Below, in pieces: positions 9,746 through 20,118 of a stretch of 60,063 nt of DNA (position 1 is the first letter of the stretch; the number at the start of each line of letters is the position of its first letter). Both the position numbers and the translations under genes were made by a program. The notes below the pieces were generated by a model. That model was not told where the DNA came from. It worked only from the letters and a program-made list of their open reading frames with translations, and did no database searches. Source of the stretch: Gracilaria vermiculophylla (taxonomy: Eukaryota > Rhodophyta > Florideophyceae > Gracilariales > Gracilariaceae); contig JAHNZQ020000172.1 in the NCBI GenBank assembly GCA_019155205.2, positions 624,150 through 684,212 of the forward strand, read 5' to 3'.

Positions 9746-10997
9746 AGGTGAACGACTCCTGGAGGGACCATTGGGTTTCCCCACATCTCTGCGTGGCGAC
9801 TCTCATAACCTTAGCGTATCATACCTCTGAGGTTCTGGATCCACATGACTCCCTAGGGCGGTTCGTCATCTTGATCCTCTCGACGGAGTTTGCGGTCGGC
9901 ACGCTGACGGCGTAGCTCCAAGCGGCAGACGAAGGCGAAGCTTCCTGTACCCGATACAGCGACGGCCGCCTCTACTCGGACCCGTCGTATCAGCCGACCG
10001 CCGGGCGTTTGCTCTCCTTGTCGGCGTCCATCATACGGGTCCTGCGCTCCTTCGGTATCCAAAACCTGGTTAAGGGCACCATATGTAGCGAGTCAGAAGC
10101 GGAGACGAGGTTGGATGACAACCTCCAGACGGCGTGGAGTGACACACCTGGTTTCTTCGGGTACGACTATGGCGAGGGAAATTTCACCCTATTGTGAGTA
10201 GTCCGAGTGGAGGCGATGACGGGTACGCATACCCTGCCTTTCTCCGTCTGTCGCCGTCCCGGGTTCCTCAGGTGCCACGACGTCGAGTACCCAACTACGA
10301 CCCTTTGATGAAGAGTCTGGCGTTTGATGCGCCCCGTCGGTTACCGGCTCCGTCCCAGGATATGAGGGCACCTTTTGAGGTGATAACTCCGCGACCCACC
10401 GCGGAGCCGAGTGCTCCCGCAGTGGTCACCGCCTTGTATGCAATGGAAGAGGATAAGATCACTCCCGTCCCGGTGCGTTCGGCCCCAGTGGTGCAACCTT
10501 GATTGCTGAGCGTCCCGGCGCCGAGTACTCAGCCTCGCCTGCGGTGCGTTCCAGTTCCTTCACCACTGTCACCTCCGGTGTCACCGACTCCACCCTTGGC
10601 ATTGCCGTCCTCCACTGCGAAACCCACGGAATCCCGTCGCGGAGCTTTTGTCTCAGCTGCTCCGCCGGCTGCAGCTCCCTCCATGGCGGTTGTTGCGCCG
10701 TCAACGGAGGTGGCCGCATCGGGTGCGCCGTCGGGAGGAGTCTCCTCTAGGGCTCTCGGAGCTGCCTTACAGGAGTTGGTGCAGGCGTGCCTGGTGACAG
10801 GCCATCCTGCTCCGGCTTCTCCTGTAAAGGCTCTGCGCGAGGCGCGTGCTTGAGTCCTGGAGCTCCATAGGGCCCGGACAGACCTAGCCTCCATGGCGGC
10901 CCTCCAGGAAAGCCTAGCGGAGTTCTTTGATAACCAAGCGCTCACAGCGAAAGCGCGCCTCGAAGCGGAGTATTCAAGTCGGTTCGGTGGTCTGTAG
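9746..10997 (+). pseudogene. G1 antisense ORF, decayed C-terminal part
   Basis: Protein-like sequence continues past 9745 in shifted frames. First comes a segment with LAYHTSEVLDPHDSLGRFV (about 9800-9870) and ASIIRVLRSFGIQN...ETRLDDNLQTAW (about 10015-10140). Then a single frame runs from 10194 to 10997, broken only by TGA at 10500-10502 and 10851-10853 and ending in TAG at 10995-10997. This frame holds APRRLPAPSQDM, a long Pro/Ala/Ser linker and a helical C-terminus (ALQELVQACLVTG; MAALQESLAEFFDNQAL). Matching short blocks occur in G2: LTYMGSAIVDNPCSGYWSV, APRRIPFAH and AMQEVLAKCLGG. The ancestral protein would be about 700 residues and ends about 240 bases from the convergent pol stop. Confidence 0.55.
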
Positions 10998-11238
10998 GTG
11001 ATAAAACCGTGACCAATAAAAGATCCTTTCGATGGAGCAGAAGCTCCACAAACGGTAGTTTCAATGTGCATGGGCCATTCTTGCATGCGTAACGACACAA
11101 AGTGCCGCCGTTAGAACATGCAGAAAGCGAGCAACGGCATCCTGGAGGCGAAAAAGAGAACTTCAGGTAGGAGATATACTGCGGAGGCGAAAAACACTCC
11201 GGTCGGGGGCCCCCTCCTCCTTTCATAAACGGAAGCGC

Positions 11239-11793
11239 CTATGTGCAGAGGCGTTTCCGCACCAGATTCGCGTGGTATCGCCTGAGAAAGTTCTCCGGGA
11301 TATGTTCCGTAGGTTCTTCAGTGTCGTCCTTCGAAGTGTACCCATACCAGCGGACGCGGTACAGTACTCCTGAAGGGGTTTGTCGATGGGAGACGATGTG
11401 GTCCACCGCGTAGAGGATGTCACCTTCAGTGGCCAGGATAGCATCTAGAGCCTCTAGTAATGGTTCACCGAGAGCAGTGATGCGTTTCCCAGTAGCCCGT
11501 GGTGTCGTCGCACCTGAGGTGGTCGGATGAGGAAGCTCCGCGCGTTGACCTTGAGGTGGGGTAGCGGGCGTTCCTGAGAGGCTGGGCGTTGGGACTTTCC
11601 GCACCCTATCACGGGAGACGACATCCCTTAGCCCGTTCAACTCAATGGCGACAGTATCCATGTTGGTGGCCAGGACTCTGTAGGGCCCTGAGGTGGTCGG
11701 CACTAACTTGCGCATGACGTCCAGCTGTTCATTGGAGTTTTCCCCGGGTTTGTCGAGGATAACCTCGTGGCCCCCCTTCAGAAGAGGGCCTTC
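11239..11793 (-). pseudogene. G1 integrase C-terminus with chromodomain
   Basis: In the same frame as the rest of pol, downstream of a TAG at 11794-11796. It shows the GPY-type module (SGPYRVLATNMDTVAIEL), a Pro/Thr/Ser-rich linker, then a chromodomain (ILYAVDHIVSH....GVLYRVRWYGY...DTEEP.EHIPENFL) at the extreme C-terminus. This places G1 among chromodomain-bearing gypsy elements (chromoviruses), whose chromodomain directs integration by reading histone marks. It ends at a stop at 11239. The only defect seen in this part is the upstream nonsense codon. Confidence 0.85.
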
Positions 11794-12597
11794 CTAAACC
11801 TTTCGGTAAAAGTCCTGTTTGTATCTCCTCTGTGAGGCGTTGAGTCTCTCATTCGCGAGGGAGAGTGCGTTCTCATATCGCCTTATGATGAAGCGTTTGG
11901 CTTGCGTCGCTGTTGGAGTCTGTGGCCCATCCACCGGGTGCGCCGTGGCGCGTGCCGCAATGACGGCACTTGGCGGGATGCGCGAGAGCACCAGATTGAA
12001 AGGCACGGTCCCCGTGGAGCGGTGCACCTGTACGTTGTATTCATACGTGAGGGGTCCGACATATGCGTCCCAATCCTTCTGGTGGTCCACGACGTAGGGC
12101 TTCAGCCTCGAGGCGATGGTTTTGTTGAACCTTTCCGCCTGGCCGTTTGTCTGGGGGTGATAAGCAGTTGTAAACATCTGCTTCATCCCCAGCATTCCGG
12201 AGACGGCGCTGAAGAGTTTCGCCACAAAATGGGATCTATTGTCCGTAAGGAGGTACAATGGTATCCCGTAGGGATAANNNNNNNNNNNNNNNNNNNNNNN
12301 NNNNNNNNNNNNNNNNNNNNNNNNNNNNNNNNNNNNNNNNNNNNNNNNNNNNNNNNNNNNNNNNNNNNNNNNNNNNNGGGGGTGATAGGCAGTTGTAAAC
12401 AACTGCTTCATCCCCAGCATTTCGGAAACGGCGCTGAAGAGTTTCGCCGCGAACTGGGGTCCATTGTCCGTAAGGAGGTATAACGGTATCCCGCAGGAAT
12501 AAACCCATTGCTCCAGAAAGGCGTTGGCAGTCACGGCTGCAGTAGTGCTCCGAAGGGGGATGGCACGCGTGATCTTGGAAACGCGATCCGTGATCAA
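11794..12597 (-). pseudogene. G1 integrase core (contains assembly gap)
   Basis: Integrase catalytic core in the pol frame: D in ITDRVSK, D in LLTDNGPQF, E in TNGQAERFNKT, then YNVQVHRSTG..PFNLVLSR. A TGA at 12607-12609 separates it from the zinc-binding part and TAG at 11794 ends it. The N gap at 12278-12377 falls in the middle, and the TDNG...TAYHP segment appears on both sides of the gap. The duplicated block is therefore an assembly overlap, not a real tandem integrase. The left copy reads TDNRSHF, the right TDNGPQF. Confidence 0.85.
12278..12377. other. 100-N assembly gap with duplicated flanks
   Basis: About 125 bases left of the gap (12152-12277) repeat right of it (12378-12502) at roughly 90 percent identity by eye. 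Two contig ends that should overlap were joined with a nominal 100-N spacer. The differences imply that different G1 copies or alleles meet here. Confidence 0.85.
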
Positions 12598-12606
12598 GAG
12601 GATAAG

Positions 12607-15033
12607 TCAATGCTCTCGCTCCATCTTGGGGAGAGGACCCAAGATGTCCATGGCCACTAACTCCAACGGTCCCGAAGGTGGGAACAGCGTGAGCGGCGTC
12701 CGGTGTTTCCGTATACTCTCCCTAGCGGCGGCGCAGGAATAACAGTCCGCCACCGTTTGGAAGGCGTCGATGGCCATGTTCGACCAATAGAACTCCCTCC
12801 GCATGGTAAAATACATCCGAGATCCACCGGGGTGCCCGGCGAGGCGCGGATAGTGCGAGAGGTACAACACTCTCGCCCGCAACTTCGTCGGCACCACCTT
12901 TTGGAGCGCTTCATCCAGAGGGGCGCGGCGTACAAGCACGCCGTCACGGTCGACATCGAATGATGATTTCAAACTCCCCACAGGGGCGAGGCACTCCTTG
13001 CAGTACGCATCCGTACTCTGCTCCTTGAAAAACTCTGCTACGGTAATGGGGAGAACTTCTTTCTCCTCCGAAACAAGAGCCACTACCTCAGGGAGTCCAC
13101 TGTACTTTCCTCCAGGTTCACAGCATCCCAAACATTCTCCGTCGGATTTTTCTTTCCATTCGGCGTTCTGGATGACCAGACACGGCATGTTGTCCTCCAA
13201 AGGTGTTGTATCTTCCCCACTGGTGGAGATTGGTGAGAGCGCGTCCGCCGCCTGGTGTTTGACGCCAGGGCGGTGAAAGATATCAAACTCGAACTCCAGA
13301 AGGCGTAACATCCACCTTTCCAGGTGACCGGAAGCATCCGTCAAGGACAGTATCCACTTCAGTGGTGCCTGGTTCGTCCTTAAGGTGAAGCGCGCGCCTT
13401 CCGGGTATGGGCGTAAAAGCAAAACCGCCCACAAGATGGCGAGACACTCGCGCTCCGAAGTAGAATAATCCCGTTCCGTAGGGGTGAGGCTGTGACTCCA
13501 ATACCCGATGGGTTGAAGTCCACCTTCAGGTTGTTCCTGTAGAAGGGCACATCCGATCTGGTATTTACAGGCGTCAGTGTCCAGCACCCTTCGGCCGTGC
13601 CGCTTTGGCAATACCAAGATTAGTGGTTCTATTAGTCTTCTCTTCAGGGTCTCTAAGGCTTCAAACTCCTCGTCCGTCAGGAGAGCCAATTGCGTCGGTT
13701 TGTCCTTCTCGAAGAGGCGATTTAATAGCGCCGCTATACGGGAGAAATTATGTACAAACCTCCGGAAGACGTTACACAACCCCAGGAAGGAGCGGAGCTC
13801 CGTCTGGTTCGTGGGAGGGCGAGCTTCCTTGATGGTCTCCTGAGTTTTCCTGGAAACTAGTAGGCGGCTTGGAAGCACAACGGGCACCAGGTAGTCCACC
13901 GAAGACTTGAAAAAGAAACATTTCTCCAGCTTCAAGGTGAGTCCAGCATCCTTTAGGAGTTGAAGCATGTGCTTCACATGAATGAAGTACTCCTCCATGC
14001 TGCGAGAGTATATGATGATATCATCGATATACACCAAGGCGTACTGCCACTTTACCTTTGACAGGATAATGTCCACCGCTCGTTGAAACGTAGCGGGTGC
14101 ATTCTTCAACCCAAATGGCATCCTTAGGAATCTGAAGATCGCACAGTGAGAGGTGAACGTTGTCTTGTCCTTATCGAAGTGGTCCATCTCAATCTGCCAG
14201 TAGCCGCTGTTGGCATCCAGCGTGGAGAAAACGGACGCATCGCCTAAGCAGTCGATACATTCATCCATACGGGGTATCGAGCACGAAACACGTACCGCCA
14301 CCTCGTTGAGGCAGGTATAGTCAATACAGAACCTTAAGCACACATCTTTCTTCTTGGCAAACACCACCGGGGAGGCCCATCCGGAATTGGAAGGCTCTGT
14401 AACGCCCTGTTGCAGTATGCGGTGGACCTCATCGCGTTCAAAGTCGCGCGCGTGGGGTCCGGCCCTCCTCGGGAGTTGATGTACCGGCTTAGCATCCAGT
14501 GTGAGCTGGATCCTGTGCTTGGCCAGGCTGAACTGACCCAGGCGACTAGACCCTATTTCCTCGAAGGTGGATAGCATCTCCTCTATCCTATGGCGATACC
14601 CTTCGAACTCATCGCCAATTTGGAGCTTCTCCTGCCAGGTGGCAGGCTTATCTTCCTCTGGAGCCGTTGAATTCTTTTCCATCTCACCGGTGGCGATAAC
14701 ATCGCAGTCCGCAAGGTCTTCCGCTCGTGGAAGATGAGCCCGTCCTGCAGGGGCGGGTAGTGCCAGTCCGACGACAATTCCTTTCTGGAGCCGTAACGGC
14801 GACTCCTGGAGGTAAGCGAGCACAACTGTTAAGGGGATGTTCGGTATTAACTCCATAAAACCGTTCGCCATCATGGAATGCTGCTTTGTCGTCAGGTGTG
14901 GACTCCCCTGTAGGAATGAAAGGCCAGATGCAGAGGTCTGCACCCAGACTTCGGCCTGACTCCTTGCGGGTATTTCAATGCTCTTCACCACGCGGAGCTT
15001 ATTCGACTGCGTCTCCTTCGGGAGGGTAACCAC
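12607..15033 (-). pseudogene. G1 reverse transcriptase, RNase H, integrase zinc domain
   Basis: A long open frame of 808 codons from an ATG at 15033. RT: HRIQLTLDAKPVHQLPRRAG (about 172-192), CIDYTCLNE (236-244), the catalytic LDAN (272-275) and YIDD (335-338), both intact. RNase H follows with VLDTDA (483-488) and SERE (526-529). The third acidic position reads TNQAPLKW (N554), where TD is usual, a probable loss of an active-site Asp. ADAL (596-599) closes the domain. The integrase HHCC zinc site (H...H....CYSC) lies near 700-750. It makes cDNA from the element RNA and removes the RNA strand. A TAA (15034-15036) separates it from protease in the same frame, and a TGA (12607-12609) from the integrase core, so pol was once a single frame 15963-11239. 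Confidence 0.92.
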
Positions 15034-15963
15034 TTAACGCGCGTTCGCGTCCGGTCCTGAAGATGCGGACATAATAACTACAGGGGCAGCGTCATGAAAC
15101 GTCATCTTCCGCAGGCATGGGTATATTGCACGTACATATCGATCAATAAAGGAGGTGCCCAATATGCATTGTGAGGCCAAGTTGGTCGCCACGAGGAACC
15201 ACACTCCCACCTGTAAGGAGCCCAACCGGAGGTACAAAGGGAGTGCTCCGAGGAAGGTCAATGCTCGTCGCGACGCATCGCGCACCTTCGGGAGCTTGCC
15301 AGTCCTCAAGGAGCAGAGAGCAGACCGCGGAAGCACGTCAGCGTGCACCAGATTGGGTCCAGCTCCAGTATCGAAGATAGCGCGCACCGTGGTGGAGGCG
15401 AGCGGGGAACATCCTATAGAGGCGAATACCTTGTAATTCTCACGGCGGAGCGTGCAAACAGAGTCCTCAAAGGTGTCGAATGGGTTTAACTGGACTGGGG
15501 AGGCCGCCGATTCTGCATCGACGGAGCAGACGGCCTCTCCCCCTTTCCTAAAGGCGACCTCCGTGGAGCTGAGGCTCGATGATGGAGGGCCACGCGAAAC
15601 CTCTATGATTGGCTCTGAGGGTTTTCCTGGTTGGCGAGGGGGTTGTTTCCGGGCGGGGACGGCTTCTGCGGTAGCGCATCGCGATACGACGTGTTCCCTT
15701 GAGGTACAACCGACTGGGACATCGGCACCTGCGTTGCAGGTGCCAGTGAGAGTGGGACAGGCTGCACTTCCGGTGGAGCACGGTAACCGTAGTTTCCTTG
15801 AGGGGAACGGATGTCGCGATACGCGGTTCGATAACTTCCGCTCTCCGCTGGTGTGTCTTTCAGGTCCTTGAAGTTTTTCTCTCTTTCCTTCAGGAGGGCA
15901 GCCCTCGTTGCCTAGGTGAGAGTCGTACAGTGTACGGGCTCTTGTGACAAGCAAATCCTGCAA
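15034..15963 (-). pseudogene. G1 aspartic protease region
   Basis: A 309-codon frame. Residues about 1-150 are a Ser/Pro/Arg-rich linker without a clear domain. Residues about 170-290 form a retropepsin: active-site DTG at 198-200 (AIFDTGAGPNLV), later ILGTSFIDRY as the conserved C-terminal strand motif. Protease would release mature Gag and Pol proteins in the particle. It shares its frame with the downstream RT ORF across a TAA at 15034-15036. It is in a different frame from gag, so a programmed frameshift or separate initiation would have been needed originally. The start codon given is the first in-frame ATG-type start and may not be biological. Confidence 0.8.
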
Positions 15964-16133
15964 GGCGGTGGGTAGCCTCGAGGGCTCGCAAATCGGACGA
16001 TCCTGAAAGATCCTGCCGAGGCATACAAAGTAGGATACGAGGGTGTCCTCGTCCTAGACGGTGCTGCCTGAGAGGAGGCGTATGTGAGGGTAAGGGCCTC
16101 TTGCTCTCCTACGAGCGTGAGCTCGTCAACGTC

Positions 16134-17876
16134 CTATGTGGTACTGGAGTCTAACCTCAGGGCGGATGCCCGACGGGTCCTTGGGGCCGCCGGTTTGTCC
16201 GAAACTGGAGCATGACTACGGCGAGCGGCACGGTGGGTATCTCCATAGGATTCCACAAAACGTGCTAACTCCGTATAGGTGGTCTTTGGGTGCGTGGTCA
16301 AGTGATTACGCACCCTCGCGCTCATCAAGGGAAGGAGTCCCTTGACAAACAGCGACTTCAACCGCCGTTCGGAGTACAGTTTCCCACACCGAAGAGCCTT
16401 CGTCGACAGCTTCTGTGAGAACTCCGTCTCGGTCATTCCGGTGTTACGCCTGTAGGAGGTGACTTCAGCGTCAGCATCGGCTATCACTTCGTCTGTGGCG
16501 TACCTTTTAAGGAGGAAATTGACTATTTCCGGGTACGTCGTTAAGATCTCCGTTCCAGGATCAGCCACAAAGGTGCTCTCCCCCGTGAGGCGTGGCTGCA
16601 CCAATGAGTGCGCTTGCCCTGTGAGGTGGAACTGAAAGCACCATACGGTGGCACCTTCATGGACACCATTTTTGTTACACGCCGAACGTAAGCGTGTAAG
16701 AAACTTCAACACCGAGATGGGTTCTTCGCCTGAGAAGGAGTGCTTCTTCATTTAAATATCCATACGGCGCTGCATCCTCGTGAGTCAATTAGGGACCGAC
16801 GCGTCGAAGAGTGTAAAGCGATTATTCAACCTGTAGGTGTCATAATCCACCACTTTGGCGAAGAGGTCGTTAAGCGGGACGGCCTTCTTGAACCTTCTGC
16901 TCTTCTCCTTGGGAGGTGTACTGTCCTCCGAGCTGGAGCTGTTTACGGATTTGGAGTCTGAGCTTCCCTCCGAGTCGGTGTCTCGCTTGCGTCTTTTTTT
17001 CCTCCGTTTCTTTCTTCTTCTTTCCTTAAGGTGGTCTGGGTTGCTGAAGATACCCCCGTTATCGTGATCCACCCGCGGAGTATCTTGTCCTTCTCCACTT
17101 AGGTGGACTTCGCCGCGACCGGTATGCTGTCCTCCTCCGCGGGGCGTCAGGTCCGAACGGTTCATAGCAAGATTCCTGAGGTGGTCCCGTTTCCCTACGG
17201 CAGTATCCTTTCCTCCTCTGGCTTAAGGGGTGGCAGTATCCTTTCCTTCTCTGCCCAGGGTCACCTTAGGTATTGATAGAGGGAACCTCTCCTGTACGGA
17301 TGAATAACTTTGAAATCCCGCTGCGGGGAGCAGCTGCGTGGTTGGAGAGCGAGCCTCCGCACGGATAAGGTCTGAGATCAGCTCCAGGAAGGGGTCGGAA
17401 TCCAGAAAAGCATCCACAGCACGGTGAGCGCTCTCCGTTGCGATGTCCTCCACAAGGGCGTGGCAGCGCGCTCCGAAGTGGGCTTCAACACCTGCAGGAT
17501 TTCTTTCGTAGAGCTCCTGTGAGAGCCAATCCGTAAGGCGCGGGGCCAGGGACTCCAAGAGAAAGTTAGGCTCCGGGCGTTCCCGTCCCTGCAGCTTCTG
17601 AGGTGGCGGCTGCGATGCCGTGTGCGGTTCTTCAACCTCCACATTTGCGTTCTCCACAGGTGCTGCGGGGGATTCCGCTCGCCTCTGATCGTGCATTCTC
17701 TTAAGGCGATTCCCAAAACACTCCACAGAGGAGCCAGGATTCAGAAGGAGACTTTTAGGGTCCTCCATTGTGGCGGCCATCTCCTGGGGAGCGCTGCGCG
17801 TGCTGCGCCAACCGACGGAGCAGGTTGCTTGAGGATCCTGTAGGGGGGTTTCCATGGGATGTTCTGACGGGTCCAT
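16134..17876 (-). pseudogene. G1 gag
   Basis: Three segments in one frame: 17876-17223 (217 codons, acidic/Pro-rich N-terminus, helical ..LTDWLSQELYERN.. region), 17165-16785 (126 codons, a strongly basic RRRKKRRKKRRKR tract, then Ser/Asp-rich), and 16751-16134 (205 codons). They are separated only by stop codons. The last segment is the capsid-type retrotransposon gag domain: FSGEEPISVLKFLTRLRSAC, ...FLLKRYATDE, FSQKLSTKALRCGKLYSERRLKSLFVKGLL, then TYTELARFVESYG. Gag builds the virus-like particle. G2 gag (36596-37225) has the same capsid layout (FTGDDPFFVLDFLDRF, LNKALHRCGKFY). No clear CCHC knuckle was found before protease. Confidence 0.85.
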
Positions 17877-18032
17877 AGGAGAGTAGGTCGGAGATGATTT
17901 GTTTCCACTTCCGGATCACCTTAAGGAAGAATTCTACTGTTGGGGGTTGGTCGTTGCAAACTAGAACCACGGTTCTGCTGCGACTTGTGTGAATCCTTTT
18001 GGAACTGTGACCTTCTATGTCGGGAGACCTGT

Positions 18033-18583
18033 TGTGGTACTGTCAGCCCTCTTGTCGAGGTAGTAAAGCACAACGTCCGTTAGGAGTTTTTGGTGACTCC
18101 AAAGGCGCGTATTCCTAAAGTTGGTCTCCGGTATCTGCTGTCGCGAGCCGGGGGAATTCTAAAAGAGATCCGCCAACACCAAGCGGAGGGGGAGGTTCAC
18201 TAGGCGGATAATGCTCCTACAGGCGCCGCTATGATGCGACCTGGGGATCGGCGGCTTAGAAACCTGCGTAGATCGACAAGAGACTCCAACCGGAAAAGTA
18301 GAAGAAGACTCGAGGGTGCTTGTCTTTACTTCCCCAGAGGTGGAGCTCAACCGGCAGATTAAGTATCAAGCCAGGAGCCCGCCTCAGCAAGTCTCGGTAC
18401 TGTGCTAATTACCTGCATAAATTATCTAAATAAATAATAATTCTACCGTACCTCAAGGATACTATAGCGCACGCGGGCGGGATTATGCACCACGTGGCCC
18501 AGCTAATAAATTACGAACCCTTCTTTAGAATATTATACCTTAAGGCCAAACCAACCTCTTTTTGTAGGAGCCACTTTACTACA
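18033..18583 (-). repeat. G1 5' LTR
   Basis: 551 bases pairing with 7838-8390. The bases just inside (element sense ACAGGTCTCCCGACATAG) should hold the primer-binding site but do not begin TGG, and I cannot assign a tRNA. The target duplication follows at 18584-18588. Confidence 0.92.
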
Positions 18584-19560
18584 CTAATGATGTGGAACAG
18601 GATTTTGATTCCGATAATGCTCGTGGAACGGCTATTTTACTCCGTTTAGTACAACGTGTTTTGGATCAGATTGTTTGGTATGCGCTGATTCTTTTTTTGC
18701 ATCCGTCAACACCGCTAAAGCACTCATGGAAAAAGGGTTGAGATTTACTGGAATAATCAAAAATGCATCTCGAAAGTTTCCTATGAAGCACTTATCTGAA
18801 ATCACTTTAAGGAACAGAGGCGACTTTTTATCTATGATTTCAAAAGGAAACGTCCCTAATAGTGACATGATGGCCGTAATGTGTATGGATCGAGATAGAA
18901 AATACTTCATTTCAACCTTGGGCACAGTTAATCCTGCTACATCTATTGTTAAGAAGAGATGGAGACGGGAGGGAACTATTTCTAAGAAAGTGGAATTTGA
19001 GGTTGCAATTCCTGAGATTTGTGAAGAATATTACAAAACACGCTCCATGATCGATCGCCATAACAGATGCCGATAAGATGACTTAAATCTGGAAAAGAAA
19101 ATAGAAGTGAAAGGGTGGTCATTTCGAGTCAATTGCTCTCTTTCAGCAATTTGCATTTTGGATGCATGGAGACTGTATAAGGCAGCAAATGGAAACAGGA
19201 GCGTTAAAAGTCCCCATCAATTTTATTGTGAGTTGGCCGATGAATTAATGGACAATACTTGTGACACGACTGGTTTAATGAAAATAAATGAACCGGAAAA
19301 TAAAAAGAATACTGAACAACCAGTATTTGCTGGCACTGGCTTGCATTTAATGCAAACCAACAGAAGAAGGAAAACAAAAAATGGAATGATTACAAAAGCT
19401 TTATATTACGGACGATGCAATTATTGCAGAGGTAATACAAAATCGAAATTTTTATGGTCTGCATGCTATTAAAGGAAAGAAAAAGAAGTGTTTTTATGTC
19501 ACACCGGTACGAACAGAGATTGTTTTACGAAACTCATTGAGGAGTGTCACGGTGTAGAGA
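18584..19560 (+). pseudogene. piggyBac transposase, C-terminal half
   Basis: Continues the transposase after the G1 insertion. It reads EQDFDSDNARGTAILLRLVQ, then a frameshift into the frame 18675-19076, and then 19107-19472. The second catalytic Asp is present (VCADSFFASVNTAKAL, residue about 4 of the frame), and a later MDRD..YFISTLGTV matches the third conserved Asp region. YYKTRSMIDRHNRCR near 19030-19075 corresponds to the VD..N region before a stop at 19074-19076. A Cys-rich C-terminus follows (YYGRCNYC....LWSAC, then ..LCHTGTNRDCF in another frame), like the zinc-binding tail of piggyBac transposases. Several stops and shifts make it non-functional. Confidence 0.82.
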
Positions 19561-19847
19561 GGCATAGTATCTAAAAGAAATGTCAACAAAGTTGACAACA
19601 TTCGTTTTTCTAAGTAAAGCTCAACATTGCAATGCAATTATTGAGCAAAAGTTCTTTTACCTTATGCCCCCTACTAATTCAATCCGCGTTATTAAGACTT
19701 GCTAGATTATTTAAACTCTATTACGAAACAGCCCCTTTAACAGATGTCACCTTATTCTGTCTGCTGTTCAAATGGGTGTTGAAAACGTTCTGAGAGTTTA
19801 AACATTTTTAGATTTAGTCGAGCTCCCGAAGGATTTTTTGAGTTTTC

Positions 19848-19922
19848 AGAAACTCAGCGAGGTTCGAACTCAGGATTAGTTGTTCACATGTAGTCTGATG
19901 ACCACTGAGCTGCTGTGATAGC
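19848..19922 (-). ncRNA. tRNA-like sequence in piggyBac 3' region
   Basis: On the minus strand an A-box-like CAGCTCAGTGGTCA is followed about 40 bases later by a B-box-like GAGTTCGAACCTC, the spacing of a tRNA internal promoter. A full cloverleaf with acceptor and anticodon stems is not evident, so this is a tRNA-derived pseudogene or SINE-like head, not a working tRNA. The same block lies at the same place in piggyBac copy 2 (55745-55818), so it belonged to the ancestral element. Confidence 0.5.
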
Positions 19923-20057
19923 TCAGGGCGTGTTCTACAACTATTTATTGTTCATGGCAATCCTGGATAACAGGTTTTTAAAATTTAAAATTTCCAAAAC
20001 ATTGGCCTACGGGTCAAATTCTAATTTTTTATTTTTAATTTTGCGTGATGGTGCGCT

Positions 20058-20118
20058 GACCTCAAATGAGGTCAATTTGACCTCATATGAAATCAGCGCA
20101 CCGGTCGGATAGACACTA
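20058..20118 (+). repeat. piggyBac right terminal repeat
   Basis: Palindromes GACCTCAAATGAGGTC (20058-20073, one mismatch) and GACCTCATATGAAATC (20079-20094, decayed), then GCGCACCGGTCGGATAGACACTA as the outer end. It mirrors 6495-6550. Confidence 0.75.

Larger units (their letters stand above)
7838..18583 (-). mobile_element. Ty3/gypsy element G1, nested in piggyBac
   Basis: A 10.7-kb LTR retrotransposon. Its LTRs (7838-8390 and 18033-18583, about 552 bases) both run TGTGGTAC..TACTACA on the plus strand. The flanking target bases are CTAAC (7833-7837) and CTAAT (18584-18588), a 5-bp duplication with one mismatch. Element sense is minus: gag 17876-16134, then protease-RT-RNase H-integrase-chromodomain 15963-11239. 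A polypurine tract abuts the left LTR. An additional long frame on the opposite (plus) strand occupies 8903-10997. Joining the flanks restores the piggyBac reading seen in copy 2 (NMGA..EQ.FDSDNA.GT.ILLRLVQ). Coding frames are interrupted mostly by single nonsense codons, suggesting a fairly recent insertion. Confidence 0.92.
6495..20118 (+). mobile_element. piggyBac element copy 1 (split by G1)
   Basis: A DNA transposon of about 2.9 kb once the nested G1 element (7838-18583) is removed. The ends are imperfect inverted repeats: TAGTGTCTATCTGA at 6495-6508 and TCGGATAGACACTA at 20105-20118. Each end carries a pair of 16-bp GACCTCATATGAGGTC-type palindromes. Inside is a piggyBac (DDE_Tnp_1_7-type) transposase in two halves (6899-7837 and 18584-19560). 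The 3' region carries a tRNA-like stretch. Copy 2 at 55571-58923 (opposite strand) matches it across both halves, which proves the split. No TTAA duplication is visible at the ends. Confidence 0.85.

Noticed and set aside
12236..12610. ORFs reading through the N gap
   Set aside because: The gap length is nominal and the flanks are duplicated, so translation across it is meaningless.
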